A DNA stretch of 64,000 nucleotides from Shuttleworthia sp045545575 (GTDB lineage: Bacteria; Bacillota; Clostridia; Lachnospirales; Lachnospiraceae): positions 23,852 through 87,851 of the forward strand of contig JAZQBE010000028.1 in NCBI GenBank assembly GCA_045545575.1, given 5' to 3'. The notes under the pieces are model-generated. The model ran no database searches and was not told the DNA's origin. It saw only the letters and a list, made by a program, of their open reading frames with translations. Shown here in pieces: positions 1 to 8,591 of this stretch. Within the stretch, counting starts at the first letter, position 1; each line of letters begins with the position of its first letter. The translations under genes were made by a program, and so were the position numbers.

Positions 1-166
1 CGGCGATGACGCGCACCACGCGAAAGGCCCACTGCACGATGTGCAGGCTGCTTTGATCCCGCAGTGCGGGATTCCGCTTCCCGATCAGCCACTCGATCCC
101 GAAGATCGGGATGCTGCAGATCAGAAACAGGACGACAAAGATGCCGGCCAGAATCAGACGAATCAT
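1..166 (-). CDS. plsC: 1-acyl-sn-glycerol-3-phosphate acyltransferase, N-terminus only
   Basis: This is the first 55 codons of a gene that runs off the left edge. The start is the ATG at 166, with AAAGGAG just upstream. The protein opens with a hydrophobic membrane segment (residues about 2-25) followed by IEWLIGK and LRDQSSLHIVQWAF, a pattern I recognise from the N-terminus of clostridial PlsC-type lysophosphatidic acid acyltransferases, which make phosphatidic acid at the membrane. The catalytic HxxxxD motif lies outside the window, so the assignment rests on the N-terminus only. It is the last visible gene of the hydrolase-murF-ddl unit, 13 bases after the ddl stop. Confidence 0.6.
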   Translation of the reverse strand, partial: MIRLILAGIFVVLFLICSIPIFGIEWLIGKRNPALRDQSSLHIVQWAFRVVRVIA

Positions 167-179
167 CCGTCACACTCCT

Positions 180-1361
180 TTACATGGTTTTTGTGCCCTT
201 CGCACCGCCTAAGGTCTGCATGTTCAGGATGTTGGTGTCGAAGGTGAAGGTCAGGGTATCCTGGGTACGGCGGCGGCGAAGCGCCAGGGTAATCAGGCTG
301 TCCAGAAGCTGCGGATAGGCAATGCCGACGGGCTCCCACAGATAGAAGGCCAGCGACCCGGGGATCGTGTTGATTTCGTTGAAGAAGAGGCTTCCGTCCT
401 CTTCGTCGATCATGAAATCGATGCGCGCCACGCCGCTGCAGCCGAGGGCCTGGAACGCACGCACGGCCATGTCGCGCACGAATTCACGCGCCTCCGGCGA
501 AAGGTCCGCCGGAATCCGGCGGCTGACACCGGCCATGCCTTCGGATTTGCCGTTCTTGCCCTGGTTGACGTATTTATCCTTGTAGTCGAGGATTTCGCCG
601 GTATGCATCGGCTCCTCGCACTCCGAGGCGATCGCTTCGTTTTCGTCGCCGAGCACCGCGCAGTTGATCTCGCGCAGCTTCAGGATGCCGCGCTCCACCA
701 GCACGCAGCCGGCATAGCGGAAGGCGTCGTCAAGGCGGCTGTAGAGTTCCTCCCGGTCATGGGCGAGGCCGATGCCCACGCTCGAACCGAGGTTCACGGG
801 CTTGACGATGACCGGGTAGCCGATCTGGGCTTCCACGGTGTCCATGACGCGCTCGATGTCGGCGTAATCCTTCGTGAAGAACCGCAGGCAGTCGAGCACC
901 GGCACGCCGTTGTCCTTCAGCACGGCCTTCTGGACGTATTTGTCCATGCCGATGGCGGAGGCGGTTACGTCGCAGCCGCCGAAGGGCACACCCACGGTCT
1001 TCAGATAGCCCTGCAGCGCGCCGTCTTCCACGTTGGTGCCGTGCACCACCGGAAGCACGACGTCGATTTCCACCATTTCGCTGTGGAACAGCCGGCGCGG
1101 ATACGGCATGAAGTAGTAGCGCTGCTCCTCGTTGATCAGGATGACACGGCGGGATTCGGACAGCAGCCTGTCGATGTCCTTGTAGGCATCGATGTCGCCG
1201 ATCCGGTCGCCGATGTACATTTCGTTCTGCTTGGAGATGTAGACCGGCATCACGTCGTAGGTTTCACGGTCGATGTTCATGTATGCCTGAATGCCGGAAA
1301 TGACAGAAACCTCATGTTCCACGCTCTTGCCGCCAAACAGAACCGCAACTCTTGTTTTCAT
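180..1361 (-). CDS. ddl: D-alanine--D-alanine ligase
   Basis: This cytoplasmic ATP-grasp enzyme joins two D-alanines into the dipeptide that MurF adds to the peptidoglycan precursor. The N-terminus has the family motif VAVLFGGKSVEHEVS. The ATP-grasp core shows YPVIVKPVNLGSSVG and, near residue 345, FFNEINTIPGS with the magnesium-binding Glu and Asn. At 393 residues it is longer than the usual 300-370. The ATG at 1361 is preferred over an upstream in-frame start because AGGAGG lies directly before it. It follows murF by 84 bases in the same direction, so substrate maker and user are probably co-transcribed. No VanA-type specificity is evident, and the neighbouring MurF fits a D-Ala-D-Ala product. 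Confidence 0.93.
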   Translation of the reverse strand: MKTRVAVLFGGKSVEHEVSVISGIQAYMNIDRETYDVMPVYISKQNEMYIGDRIGDIDAYKDIDRLLSESRRVILINEEQRYYFMPYPRRLFHSEMVEIDVVLPVVHGTNVEDGALQGYLKTVGVPFGGCDVTASAIGMDKYVQKAVLKDNGVPVLDCLRFFTKDYADIERVMDTVEAQIGYPVIVKPVNLGSSVGIGLAHDREELYSRLDDAFRYAGCVLVERGILKLREINCAVLGDENEAIASECEEPMHTGEILDYKDKYVNQGKNGKSEGMAGVSRRIPADLSPEAREFVRDMAVRAFQALGCSGVARIDFMIDEEDGSLFFNEINTIPGSLAFYLWEPVGIAYPQLLDSLITLALRRRRTQDTLTFTFDTNILNMQTLGGAKGTKTM

Positions 1362-1445
1362 ACTCTCCTCCTGTGTCCTTCCCATGGGCGGCGCGTCTGA
1401 TGCGCGGGGTCCGTTCCCCGGCCCGCGAAACGCGCAAAGTGATCG

Positions 1446-3236
1446 TCAGTAGTTATCCGGCAGATCGTTCTCGAGCAGAATGTATTTGTGCCCGTGATCC
1501 TTGATCGCGTAGACGTACTGCATGGCTTCCTCGATCCGTCCGAACACCGCGATGCGGTTTTCGGGGAAGCCGGCGTCCACAGCGCCCCGGTAAATCGGCT
1601 CCGTGTGCTTCGGTCCCACCAGGACGATATGGTCGCAGCAGCCGGTCGCATACGTGCCGAATTTATAATTGTATTCTTCTTCCTGTTCGCCAAGCTCCAC
1701 CATGCCGGGCGTGACAAGGATGCGCACACCATCGAACATGGCGAGCGTCTCCACCGCCGCCCGCGAGCCGATCGGATTGGAATTGTAGGCGTCGTCGATG
1801 ATGGTGGCCGCCGCCCCGGGCTTGATCTGCATCCGGTGCTCCACCGGCTCCAATCGCCGCACCGGCACCTTCAGTGCCGGAAGCGAAATGCCCAGCTTGT
1901 GGGCAACCGCGATGGCGCCTAAAACGTTGATCACGTTGTGCCGGCCGATCAGGTGCATGGAGAAGCGCTCCGTCTCGCCCGAAGGCGCCGTCACGGTGAA
2001 ATCGGTTCCGCGGGACGAAACCGAGATCTCCGTCGCGTAATAGTCCTCATACGCGGCGCTCCGGCCGGTTTCCGCCGCAGCCGCCGGTTTCGCGGAGAGC
2101 TCCGGCCACAGGGAGGCCGGGTTTTCAGCGGCCGCGGGCTGCGGGCGCATCGAGGCGGCTGCCGCCGGCACCGCGTCTGCCCAGACCTGTGTCTGGTAGC
2201 GGACGGCGCCCGGGTACTTCGCGATCTGCCCGCGGATGTACTCGTTGTCGCCGTTGACAAACAGCATACCCCCTTCCGGAAGCGCGTCCGCCAGCTCGAA
2301 CTTCGTGGAAATCACCTGTTCGATGCCCCCGAAGGTTTCCAGATGCTGGGGGCCGATGGACGTGATGATGCCGTGATCCGGGTGGACCAGGTCGCAGATC
2401 TCCTTGATCTCGCCCACGTAGCGCGCCCCCATTTCGCAGAGGAACACCTCGTGGGTGGGACGCAGGGACGAGCGCACCGTCCGGGTAATGCCCAGCGGCG
2501 TATTGAAGTTGCCGGGCGTAATCAGCAGGTTGAAATGATCCTGCAGCAGGGTCTGCAGATAATACTTGACGCTGGTTTTCCCGTAGCTGCCCGTAATGCC
2601 GATGATGACCAGGTCCGGATTCTCGGCCAGAAGGCGCCTGCAGTCGTTCAGGTAATAGCGGTTGACGGCCTTCTCCATCGGATGGTTGATGAGATTCACC
2701 AGAAGAATCATGACCGGCAGCAGCATGCAAAGCACGTTGGCCGCCGCCAGCGCGCCCGCGGCCCCGAACAGCCGGCCGCACAGAAGGATGCCCGCCGCGC
2801 ACAGCACCAGCGCCGTCGCGGCCTGGCGTTTGACCCGGTTGGTAAAGACCAGTTTTTTCTTGGTCAGATACCGCTTCAGGAAGCGGAAATAGTACACCGT
2901 AAAGCCCAGCACCGCGGCCAGAAGCACCAGAAGCAGAAGCCCGAAGACCAGGCGCGCGCCGGACCGTCCTCCGGTCAGCAGGAAGGAAAGAAGCTTCCCC
3001 TCTTTCTGCGCCGCGGCCGTCTTCACGAGCAGGCCTTTGCCCAGAAGCAGCGCCGAAAGCACCGACAGCACAGCCGGGACGGCGATCACCGCCTCGCGCT
3101 TCCAGTTGCCGCGCAGCCAGGTGATCTGCTCCCCGTTCATGTAGGTGTTCAGCTGGAACATGTGCAGATTGTAACGCAGCACGTACCAAATCGAAGCCGC
3201 GGAAAGCGCCGCGCAAAGAAGAAACAGAAAGATCAT
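1446..3236 (-). CDS. murF: UDP-N-acetylmuramoyl-tripeptide--D-alanyl-D-alanine ligase, membrane-anchored form
   Basis: This Mur ligase adds D-Ala-D-Ala to UDP-MurNAc-tripeptide, the last cytoplasmic step of precursor synthesis. The ATP-binding loop GITGSYGKTS is at about residues 213-222. It is followed by the central-domain motif LCEMGARYVGEI and the C-terminal domain with DDAYNSNPIGS. Unlike the classic soluble enzyme, it carries about 190 extra N-terminal residues with four or five hydrophobic segments (about 1-20, 50-68, 97-117, 140-182). This form occurs in some Clostridia and would hold the ligase at the membrane. Its ATG overlaps the stop of the upstream hydrolase in an ATGA arrangement, so translation is probably coupled. 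An Ala/Pro-rich stretch near residues 355-390 looks like an inserted linker. Confidence 0.9.
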   Translation of the reverse strand: MIFLFLLCAALSAASIWYVLRYNLHMFQLNTYMNGEQITWLRGNWKREAVIAVPAVLSVLSALLLGKGLLVKTAAAQKEGKLLSFLLTGGRSGARLVFGLLLLVLLAAVLGFTVYYFRFLKRYLTKKKLVFTNRVKRQAATALVLCAAGILLCGRLFGAAGALAAANVLCMLLPVMILLVNLINHPMEKAVNRYYLNDCRRLLAENPDLVIIGITGSYGKTSVKYYLQTLLQDHFNLLITPGNFNTPLGITRTVRSSLRPTHEVFLCEMGARYVGEIKEICDLVHPDHGIITSIGPQHLETFGGIEQVISTKFELADALPEGGMLFVNGDNEYIRGQIAKYPGAVRYQTQVWADAVPAAAASMRPQPAAAENPASLWPELSAKPAAAAETGRSAAYEDYYATEISVSSRGTDFTVTAPSGETERFSMHLIGRHNVINVLGAIAVAHKLGISLPALKVPVRRLEPVEHRMQIKPGAAATIIDDAYNSNPIGSRAAVETLAMFDGVRILVTPGMVELGEQEEEYNYKFGTYATGCCDHIVLVGPKHTEPIYRGAVDAGFPENRIAVFGRIEEAMQYVYAIKDHGHKYILLENDLPDNY

Positions 3237-4039
3237 GCTTCACCTCCCTGCGGTTCCCCGGATTCGTCCTGCGGCATCAGAAACGCCTTCAGGATGCCGG
3301 CGAAAACGGCCGGCTGCTCCAGAAACGCGTAATGCCCCGCCCCCGGGATCACGGCCAGGCCGGCGTTCGGCATCAGCGTCTCCATCTTCTGTCCGTCGGA
3401 CAGCGGGGTCGCGTCGTCGTTTTCACCCCAGATCAGAAGCGTTTCCGCACTCACTTTTTCAAACAGACCGGACAAATCCTCGTTCACGGCCATCACCAGC
3501 GTCCGCCGCATCAGCGGCGTCGCGTTCCGGTAATCCTCGGAGCCCTGCCGGCTGCGCCAGTCGTCGATGAGATCCGGGAAGAATTCGTACACCCAGGGCT
3601 TGCTCAAAAAGTCCCGCATGCGCTTGTAGCGGCGCGTTTTCGCCTCCTGCGCCTTCGTGCGCTGCGGAAGGACGCCGGCGCTGTCCATCAGCACCAGCCG
3701 CACCAGCTCAAAGGAGCGCTCGGGCCGCGATGCCAGAACGATCGACACGCGTCCGCCGTAGGAGTGCCCCAGAAGGATGACGCGGCGAAGCTTCAGCGCG
3801 GCCGCGAAGTGATCGACGAAATCCGCGTAGGTGTTCACGTCCCAGGGCTCCGCCGGCTCTTCGCTCGCGCCGAAGCCCGGGAAGTCGAGCTGGATCACGC
3901 GGTATGCCGGCAGGAGGAGATTTGCCACGCTGTCGTACAGTTCGCAGCGCGTGCCCCACCCCTGCAGGATCAGAACCGCCGTCTCCGCGGTTCCCTGATC
4001 TTTATAGTGGACATACTGTCCGTCAATGGTGATTTCCAT
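3233..4039 (-). CDS. Alpha/beta hydrolase
   Basis: A 268-residue alpha/beta-hydrolase-fold protein with no signal peptide. The nucleophile elbow is GHSYGGR (Ser near residue 94). The acid lies in the LLIWGENDDATP segment and the catalytic His in GAGHYAFLEQP near the end, completing a Ser-Asp-His triad. An oxyanion-type motif LQGWGTRCELYD is near residue 26. The substrate cannot be read from sequence; relatives include esterases, C-C hydrolases and haloperoxidase-like enzymes. It is the first gene of the murF-ddl-plsC unit and overlaps murF by four bases. That suggests an envelope-related housekeeping role, which is inference. Confidence 0.85.
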   Translation of the reverse strand: MEITIDGQYVHYKDQGTAETAVLILQGWGTRCELYDSVANLLLPAYRVIQLDFPGFGASEEPAEPWDVNTYADFVDHFAAALKLRRVILLGHSYGGRVSIVLASRPERSFELVRLVLMDSAGVLPQRTKAQEAKTRRYKRMRDFLSKPWVYEFFPDLIDDWRSRQGSEDYRNATPLMRRTLVMAVNEDLSGLFEKVSAETLLIWGENDDATPLSDGQKMETLMPNAGLAVIPGAGHYAFLEQPAVFAGILKAFLMPQDESGEPQGGEA

Positions 4040-4081
4040 ACTTTATCGGTCTCCGAAAAACAACCCGGCCGCAACTAATTC

Positions 4082-4110
4082 AGTATACCACATCTTCATC
4101 CGCTTTTACA
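4082..4110 (-). promoter_or_regulatory. Promoter of the hydrolase-murF-ddl operon
   Basis: On the minus strand a TATACT -10 box (4082-4087) is preceded by TGG, giving an extended -10. A weak -35, TGTAAA (4105-4110), lies 17 bases upstream. It sits 42 bases before the hydrolase ATG and overlaps the 3' end of the XRE-regulator gene. Confidence 0.55.
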
Positions 4111-5038
4111 GCATCCGGATCAGCAGTCTTCCGTCTGTCCGCCCCTCTTTCACTGCCCGCCGGATCCCCCGGATCCGGCTCCACAGATTCATTGCGTCCG
4201 ACCGGTACAGAAGCCGTTCCGCGCGCCGGGCATAATCGGCGGCAAAGGCGTCCTGTCCGAGCAGGGACGATGACACCGCCAGGTTCGCGCAGAGCGCGGC
4301 CTTCTGCGTCCGTTTCACCGCGGCCCGCGCCGAATCCCGGGACAGGCCGCTCTGCAGCAGCGCCGTCCAGATCCGGACGGCGATCACCGGCTCCCGCAGG
4401 GCCAGAAGCGACACCGCCATCGCGTTCCAGGCCTCCATCTGCTCCCAGCTGTCCGACGCCGCGTGCGCCGACCGCGTCTCGATCCAGCGGATGGTTTCCT
4501 CCTCGGTCAGCTCCGGAAAGCCGTCGGATCCGGCGACAAAGCTTACGGTGCTGTCTTGTTCAGCGGACTGCAGGACCGCCGCAGCCCGGCAGACCGCGTG
4601 GCGGTTCCAGCTTTGCACCAGCAAAGGATCCGTGTCCGTCTGGCGGTCAATGCGCATGCCCTCCAGCAGCAGCATGGCGACGGCCTCAAACCGCACCTCG
4701 TTCGCGCCGCCGTTCTGACAGCCGCACAGCCAGCCATGGTGCTCGGCCAGCAGCCGCTCGGCTTCCGAAAGACGTTCCGCCAGAAGTTGGGCGCGGATCT
4801 CCCTTTTTACGGAATCCAGCCAAAAAAAGACCGGATCCGCGGAAAACGGTGTTTCCGTCGGATCCAGCCCAATACGTTCCATCAGTTGGCAGAGGATGCG
4901 GCTTCCGGCATTCCGATACCCGTTTTCGATACGGGAAAGGGTCGCCGGGTCACAAATGCCGTCCGACAGCTGCTCCTGTGTCAGGCCCAGCTGAAGGCGG
5001 GTTTCCCTGATCAGGCCGCCTGGGTTCTGTCTGTCCAC
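4106..5038 (-). CDS. XRE-family transcriptional regulator with helical C-terminal domain
   Basis: This 310-residue protein starts with a helix-turn-helix of the Cro/C1 type at about residues 8-62 (IRETRLQLGLTQEQLSDGI, then TLSRIENGYR). The rest is all-helical and TPR-like, similar in layout to peptide-responsive Rgg/PlcR-type regulators, though no specific family is certain. The start is a GTG at 5038: an in-frame stop lies 27 bases upstream and no ATG is available near the HTH. No good Shine-Dalgarno is visible. It is a single gene with its own promoter. Its target and ligand are unknown. Confidence 0.75.
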   Translation of the reverse strand: MDRQNPGGLIRETRLQLGLTQEQLSDGICDPATLSRIENGYRNAGSRILCQLMERIGLDPTETPFSADPVFFWLDSVKREIRAQLLAERLSEAERLLAEHHGWLCGCQNGGANEVRFEAVAMLLLEGMRIDRQTDTDPLLVQSWNRHAVCRAAAVLQSAEQDSTVSFVAGSDGFPELTEEETIRWIETRSAHAASDSWEQMEAWNAMAVSLLALREPVIAVRIWTALLQSGLSRDSARAAVKRTQKAALCANLAVSSSLLGQDAFAADYARRAERLLYRSDAMNLWSRIRGIRRAVKEGRTDGRLLIRML

Positions 5039-5087
5039 TGCTGGTTGTCTTTTCTGTTTACGTCATCCGGTTGACTGCTGCACTATG

Positions 5088-5116
5088 ATCATAAACAAGA
5101 AAGGCGCAAAGAGCAA
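5088..5116 (-). promoter_or_regulatory. Sigma-A-type promoter of the XRE regulator
   Basis: Minus-strand TTGCTC (5111-5116) and TATGAT (5088-5093) are separated by exactly 17 bases, about 50 bases before the GTG start. It is a good match to the vegetative consensus. Confidence 0.65.
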
Positions 5117-5159
5117 GGACCATTTTGGGCCGAACCGCAAAGGGGCGGCCGGCGGCCGG

Positions 5160-5687
5160 TCAGGCTTCCGGCTCGATCATGCCGTAGGTGTTGCCGCGGC
5201 GCTTGTAAACGACGTTGACCTCGTCCGTATCCGCATTGCGGAAGACGAAGAAATCGTGTCCGAGAAGCTCCATCTGGATGCAGGCATCCTCCGGATACAT
5301 GGGCTTTAAGCCGATGCGCTTCGTGCGGACGATCTGGATTTCGCTGTCGTCCGGAACGTCTGCTTCGATGAAGTTGTCATTGAACATGCCCGCGGCCTGA
5401 TGCCGGTCGATCAGCTTCTGGCGGTATTTTTTCACCTGCCGTTCGATGATTTCTTCCACCACGTCGATGGAAACGTACATGTCGTTGCTCGTCTGCTCCG
5501 CGCGGATGACGTTGCCTTTGACAAAAATGGTGGCTTCGACTTTCTGACGCTCTTTTTCCACGCTTAAGGTCACATTGACCGGCGTGTCTTCAACAAAAAA
5601 CCGGTCCAGCCGGGAAAAGGTCTTCTCTACCGCCTCCTTCAGGGATTCTGTCAGCTGCATGTTTCGTCCGGTAATTGCAATCTTCAT
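5160..5687 (-). CDS. hpf: Long-form ribosome hibernation promoting factor
   Basis: This 175-residue protein is expected to dimerise 70S ribosomes into inactive 100S particles in slow growth. The N-terminal HPF/YfiA domain (about 1-105) has MKIAITGRNMQLTESLK and the beta-alpha-beta-beta-beta-alpha layout. The C-terminal dimerisation domain (about 120-175) contains IVRTKRIGLKPM and the characteristic GHDFFVFRNADT. The ATG at 5687 was chosen over a longer in-frame extension because AAGGAGG lies just upstream and the family begins at this Met. It is divergent from the WYL regulator, with back-to-back promoters. Confidence 0.95.
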   Translation of the reverse strand: MKIAITGRNMQLTESLKEAVEKTFSRLDRFFVEDTPVNVTLSVEKERQKVEATIFVKGNVIRAEQTSNDMYVSIDVVEEIIERQVKKYRQKLIDRHQAAGMFNDNFIEADVPDDSEIQIVRTKRIGLKPMYPEDACIQMELLGHDFFVFRNADTDEVNVVYKRRGNTYGMIEPEA

Positions 5688-5756
5688 GAAACGCCTCCTT
5701 TCGGGTTCCCCGGTCCGGCCGATGTTACGTTCCCGGCGGACCTTCCTATATAAAAT

Positions 5757-5785
5757 ACTATAGCGAAATCCGTCCCACGGTGCAA
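5757..5785 (-). promoter_or_regulatory. Promoter of hpf
   Basis: On the minus strand TTGCAC (5780-5785) and TATAGT (5757-5762) lie 17 bases apart, 70 bases before the hpf ATG. This is a near-consensus vegetative promoter, facing away from the WYL gene promoter. Confidence 0.75.
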
Positions 5786-5815
5786 GAAAAAACCGTCCTG
5801 TTTTTTGACTTTTTC

Positions 5816-5844
5816 TTGACATTTTGAAAGTTAACAGACACAAT
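5816..5844 (+). promoter_or_regulatory. Promoter of the WYL regulator
   Basis: A perfect TTGACA (5816-5821), a 17-base spacer and CACAAT (5839-5844) lie 48 bases before the ATG of the WYL-domain gene. Confidence 0.65.
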
Positions 5845-5891
5845 GAACCAAGGTCCGTTTCATTGGACAGTATTCAGCACAGGAGGCTCCC

Positions 5892-6914
5892 ATGGCAGGC
5901 AGACCGGACAGCAAAAAGAAACTGCTCTGTATGCTCTCAATTCTGAAAAACGAAACCGACAGCGAGCATCCCATGAGCATGCAGCGGCTCCTCGAGCGGC
6001 TTTCCGAAGAGGGATACGACGCCGAGCGCAAAAGTATCTACGCGGACATCGCCCTCTTCAACGACTTCAGCGCGGACTTTGACGCCGCCCGCGCCGACGA
6101 AATCGCCTACGTCAAGCCGCGGGGCTATTATTACGCCGGCGGCCTGTTCGAGATGGCTGATCTGCGGATGCTCGCCGAGGCGGTCGCGTCCTCCCGTTCC
6201 ATTACGGAGCGTCATTCAAAGGAGCTGATGGAAAAGCTCGCCGGCCTGACCTCGCGCCACCAGTCCCGGCAGGTCTTCCGCCAGATCCTTGTGACGGACC
6301 GCGTCAAGACCGAGAACCGCACGGTTCCCTACACCATCGACGTCATCAACCAGTGTGTAGAGGAGGACCGGAAAATCCGTTTCCTGTACAGCGACTGGGT
6401 GCTGAACGAAAAAAATCATCCCGTGCTCGTGCCCAGGCACGGCGGCAAAGTCTATTCCGCCAGTCCCTACGCACTGCTCTGGGATGATGAAAAATACTAT
6501 CTGGTCGCCCGTGAAGACGGCCGCGGCCTCCTGCATTTCCGCGTGGACAAAATGACCGACGCCGCGATGCTTGCCGTGCCCCGGGAAGGGGTCAAGGAGT
6601 GGAAAAACACCAACCCCTCGATCTACACCCGCAGCACCTTCGGCATGTTCGACGGCGAGCGCAAAGGCGTACAGCTCGTCTTCGCCCCGCATCTGCTCGG
6701 CGTGATGACCGACCGCTTTGGCCCGGACATCCGGGTGCGGCGCATCGCCGGCGAAGAAGAGCTCTTCGAAATCAAGGTCGACGTCTGCGTCAGTCCCCAG
6801 TTCTTCGGCTGGATCACGGGCATCGGCCCGGACGTGCGGATCACCGCACCCGCATCCGTCGTGGAACAGTACAAAGCGCACCTCGACGGAATCCGGGGCC
6901 GCTACCTCGATTAG
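5892..6914 (+). CDS. WYL-domain transcriptional regulator
   Basis: A 340-residue DeoR/PafC-like regulator. An N-terminal winged helix-turn-helix (about 8-65, with MSMQRLLERLSEEGY and ERKSIYADI) is followed by a WYL sensor domain (about 145-225; here the signature region reads YALLWDDEKYYLVAREDG) and a C-terminal WCX extension. WYL domains commonly bind nucleic acid or nucleotide ligands. The ATG at 5892 has AGGAGG nine bases upstream. The gene is convergent with the DUF1667 gene and overlaps it by four bases. It is not obviously tied to a defence locus here, so its target is unknown. Confidence 0.88.
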   Translation: MAGRPDSKKKLLCMLSILKNETDSEHPMSMQRLLERLSEEGYDAERKSIYADIALFNDFSADFDAARADEIAYVKPRGYYYAGGLFEMADLRMLAEAVASSRSITERHSKELMEKLAGLTSRHQSRQVFRQILVTDRVKTENRTVPYTIDVINQCVEEDRKIRFLYSDWVLNEKNHPVLVPRHGGKVYSASPYALLWDDEKYYLVAREDGRGLLHFRVDKMTDAAMLAVPREGVKEWKNTNPSIYTRSTFGMFDGERKGVQLVFAPHLLGVMTDRFGPDIRVRRIAGEEELFEIKVDVCVSPQFFGWITGIGPDVRITAPASVVEQYKAHLDGIRGRYLD

Positions 6915-7279
6915 CGCCGCGCCACGGCGCGGGTCGCCACGATATCCACGCCGGTTCCGCAGACGTCAGGCAGCAGGACGTCGCCGATGGCCACCGGCGC
7001 TTTCGCGGTGACGTCCTTCAGCGCGGCCGCCACGTCCCGGACGCGCTCCTTCGGCACGTCCGCGGCGGTCTTGCACGAAACCATCGGAAAGACGCCGCCC
7101 TCCACATGCACCGTCGACGTGACGATGCGCGTCGGCGCGGTCACCTCTTTTCGCGCATATGCCTCGCCGCGCGGGCAGGTGTTGCCCGTCACCGACGTCA
7201 CTTCGCCGTCCTCAAGCACCACGTGGATCGGGCACCCCAGCGGACAGCGGATGCAGATCAGATCCCGTTCTTCTTTCAT
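6911..7279 (-). CDS. DUF1667 protein, small cysteine-motif partner of FAD oxidoreductases
   Basis: A 122-residue protein with CIRCPLGCPI near the N-terminus (Cys-x2-Cys-x3-Cys) and a fourth Cys in GNTCPRGEAY, a likely iron-sulfur or zinc site. DUF1667 proteins are almost always encoded directly after a GlpA-like dehydrogenase and a pyridine-nucleotide-disulfide oxidoreductase, as here, and probably form an electron-transfer complex with them. It lies 19 bases after the FAD oxidoreductase gene. The catalytic role is not established. Confidence 0.88.
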   Translation of the reverse strand: MKEERDLICIRCPLGCPIHVVLEDGEVTSVTGNTCPRGEAYARKEVTAPTRIVTSTVHVEGGVFPMVSCKTAADVPKERVRDVAAALKDVTAKAPVAIGDVLLPDVCGTGVDIVATRAVARR

Positions 7280-7298
7280 CGCAATTCCTCGATTCTTT

Positions 7299-8591
7299 TT
7301 ACTCCGCCACGCGGATGGTAATGCTCTCCAGACCCTCCTGCGCGAGCAGCTCCGCTTTTTTCAGCACGATCTGCTCCATCTCGCCGGGCGCCATGACCGG
7401 CCGCGTCTTCCGGCGGATTTCCCGATCATTGCAATACAGAACGATGGCGGCCTTGCGGTACGGCTTTGCCACGCGGAAGCGGACGACGATTTCGTCGGCC
7501 ATCGTTCCGGGGTGTACGCACGCCGGCACGGTGTAGCGCACGCCGTCTTCCGCGCGGATCGGGACAACGCCCGCTTCGGCCTTTGCGTCCGCCCGGGCGG
7601 TTTCTGCCGGGCCGGTCGTTTTTTCCGCCAGGTACGCGGCCGCGTGACGGCCGGCCAGCGCCGCTTCCTCCGAGACGTAGTCCACCAGATCATGCACGTG
7701 CAGCACGTTTCCGCAGGCGAAAACGCCTTCCACGTTCGTCTGCAGCGTATCGTCCACCAGGGGGCCGCTCGTTACCCGCGACAGGTCCACGCCGGCGCTC
7801 TTCGACAGCTCGTTTTCCGGAATCAGTCCGCAGGACAGAAGCAGCGTGTCGCACTCGTAGGTGTGCTCCGTGCCCGGAATTGGCCGGCGGTTTGCGTCCA
7901 CCTCGCTGATGGTCACCGCTTCCACGCGCTTGTGGCCGTGGATCTTCGTGACGGTGTGGGACAAAAGCAGCGGGATGCCGAAATCGTCCAGACACTGGAC
8001 GATGTTCCGCTTCAGACCGCCGGAGTAGGGCTCCAGCTCCGCGACAGCTTCCACCTTCGCGCCTTCCAGGGTCATCCGGCGCGCCATGATCAGACCGATG
8101 TCGCCGCTGCCCAGGATCACGACATGCTTTCCGGGCATATAGCCTTCCATGTTGACAAGGCGCTGCGCGGTGCCCGCCGAGAAGATGCCCGCCGGCCGTT
8201 CGCCGGGGATGTTTAACGCTCCGCGGGAGCGCTCCCGGCAGCCCATCGCCAGGATCACGGCGCCCGCCTCGACGGTGAACAGCCCGTCTTCGGTGTTGAC
8301 CGCCGTCACCTTCCGGTCCGCGGAAACGGACAGCACCATTGTATCCAGTTTAAACGGGATGCCCCGCTCCTGCACCTGTGCCACGTAGCGGGCCGCGTAT
8401 TCCGGTCCCGTCAGCTCCTCTCCGAACGTGTGCAGGCCGAACCCGTTGTGAATGCACTGGTTTAAGATCCCGCCCAGTTCTTTATCGCGCTCCAGGATCA
8501 GGATCTCCTTTACCCCGGCGTCATAGGCCGATGCCGCCGCGGCCAGTCCGGCCGGTCCGCCGCCGATCACTACCAGATCACACTTCATCAT
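7299..8591 (-). CDS. FAD-dependent pyridine-nucleotide oxidoreductase
   Basis: About 430 residues. An FAD-binding Rossmann motif VVIGGGPAGLAAAASA is at the N-terminus, a second nucleotide-binding motif VILGSGDIGLIMARR is near residue 165, and a C-terminal FAD segment contains GVFACGNVLHVHD. ILNQCIHNGFGLHTF near residue 42 is typical of the subfamily paired with GlpA-like proteins and DUF1667. The ATG at 8591 overlaps the stop of the upstream gene as ATGA and has GGAGG seven bases before it; an adjacent ATG at 8588 is also possible. It presumably passes electrons between NAD(P)H and the GlpA-like subunit. Confidence 0.88.
   Translation of the reverse strand: MMKCDLVVIGGGPAGLAAAASAYDAGVKEILILERDKELGGILNQCIHNGFGLHTFGEELTGPEYAARYVAQVQERGIPFKLDTMVLSVSADRKVTAVNTEDGLFTVEAGAVILAMGCRERSRGALNIPGERPAGIFSAGTAQRLVNMEGYMPGKHVVILGSGDIGLIMARRMTLEGAKVEAVAELEPYSGGLKRNIVQCLDDFGIPLLLSHTVTKIHGHKRVEAVTISEVDANRRPIPGTEHTYECDTLLLSCGLIPENELSKSAGVDLSRVTSGPLVDDTLQTNVEGVFACGNVLHVHDLVDYVSEEAALAGRHAAAYLAEKTTGPAETARADAKAEAGVVPIRAEDGVRYTVPACVHPGTMADEIVVRFRVAKPYRKAAIVLYCNDREIRRKTRPVMAPGEMEQIVLKKAELLAQEGLESITIRVAE

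Noticed and set aside
180..1361. VanA-type D-Ala-D-Lac ligase (glycopeptide resistance)
   Set aside because: No VanH/VanX neighbours; it lies with murF in an ordinary wall-precursor operon.
1938..3332. Plus-strand open frame of 464 residues opposite murF
   Set aside because: Arg/Gln/His-rich composition with no domain pattern. It is a shadow of murF, whose motifs are clear.
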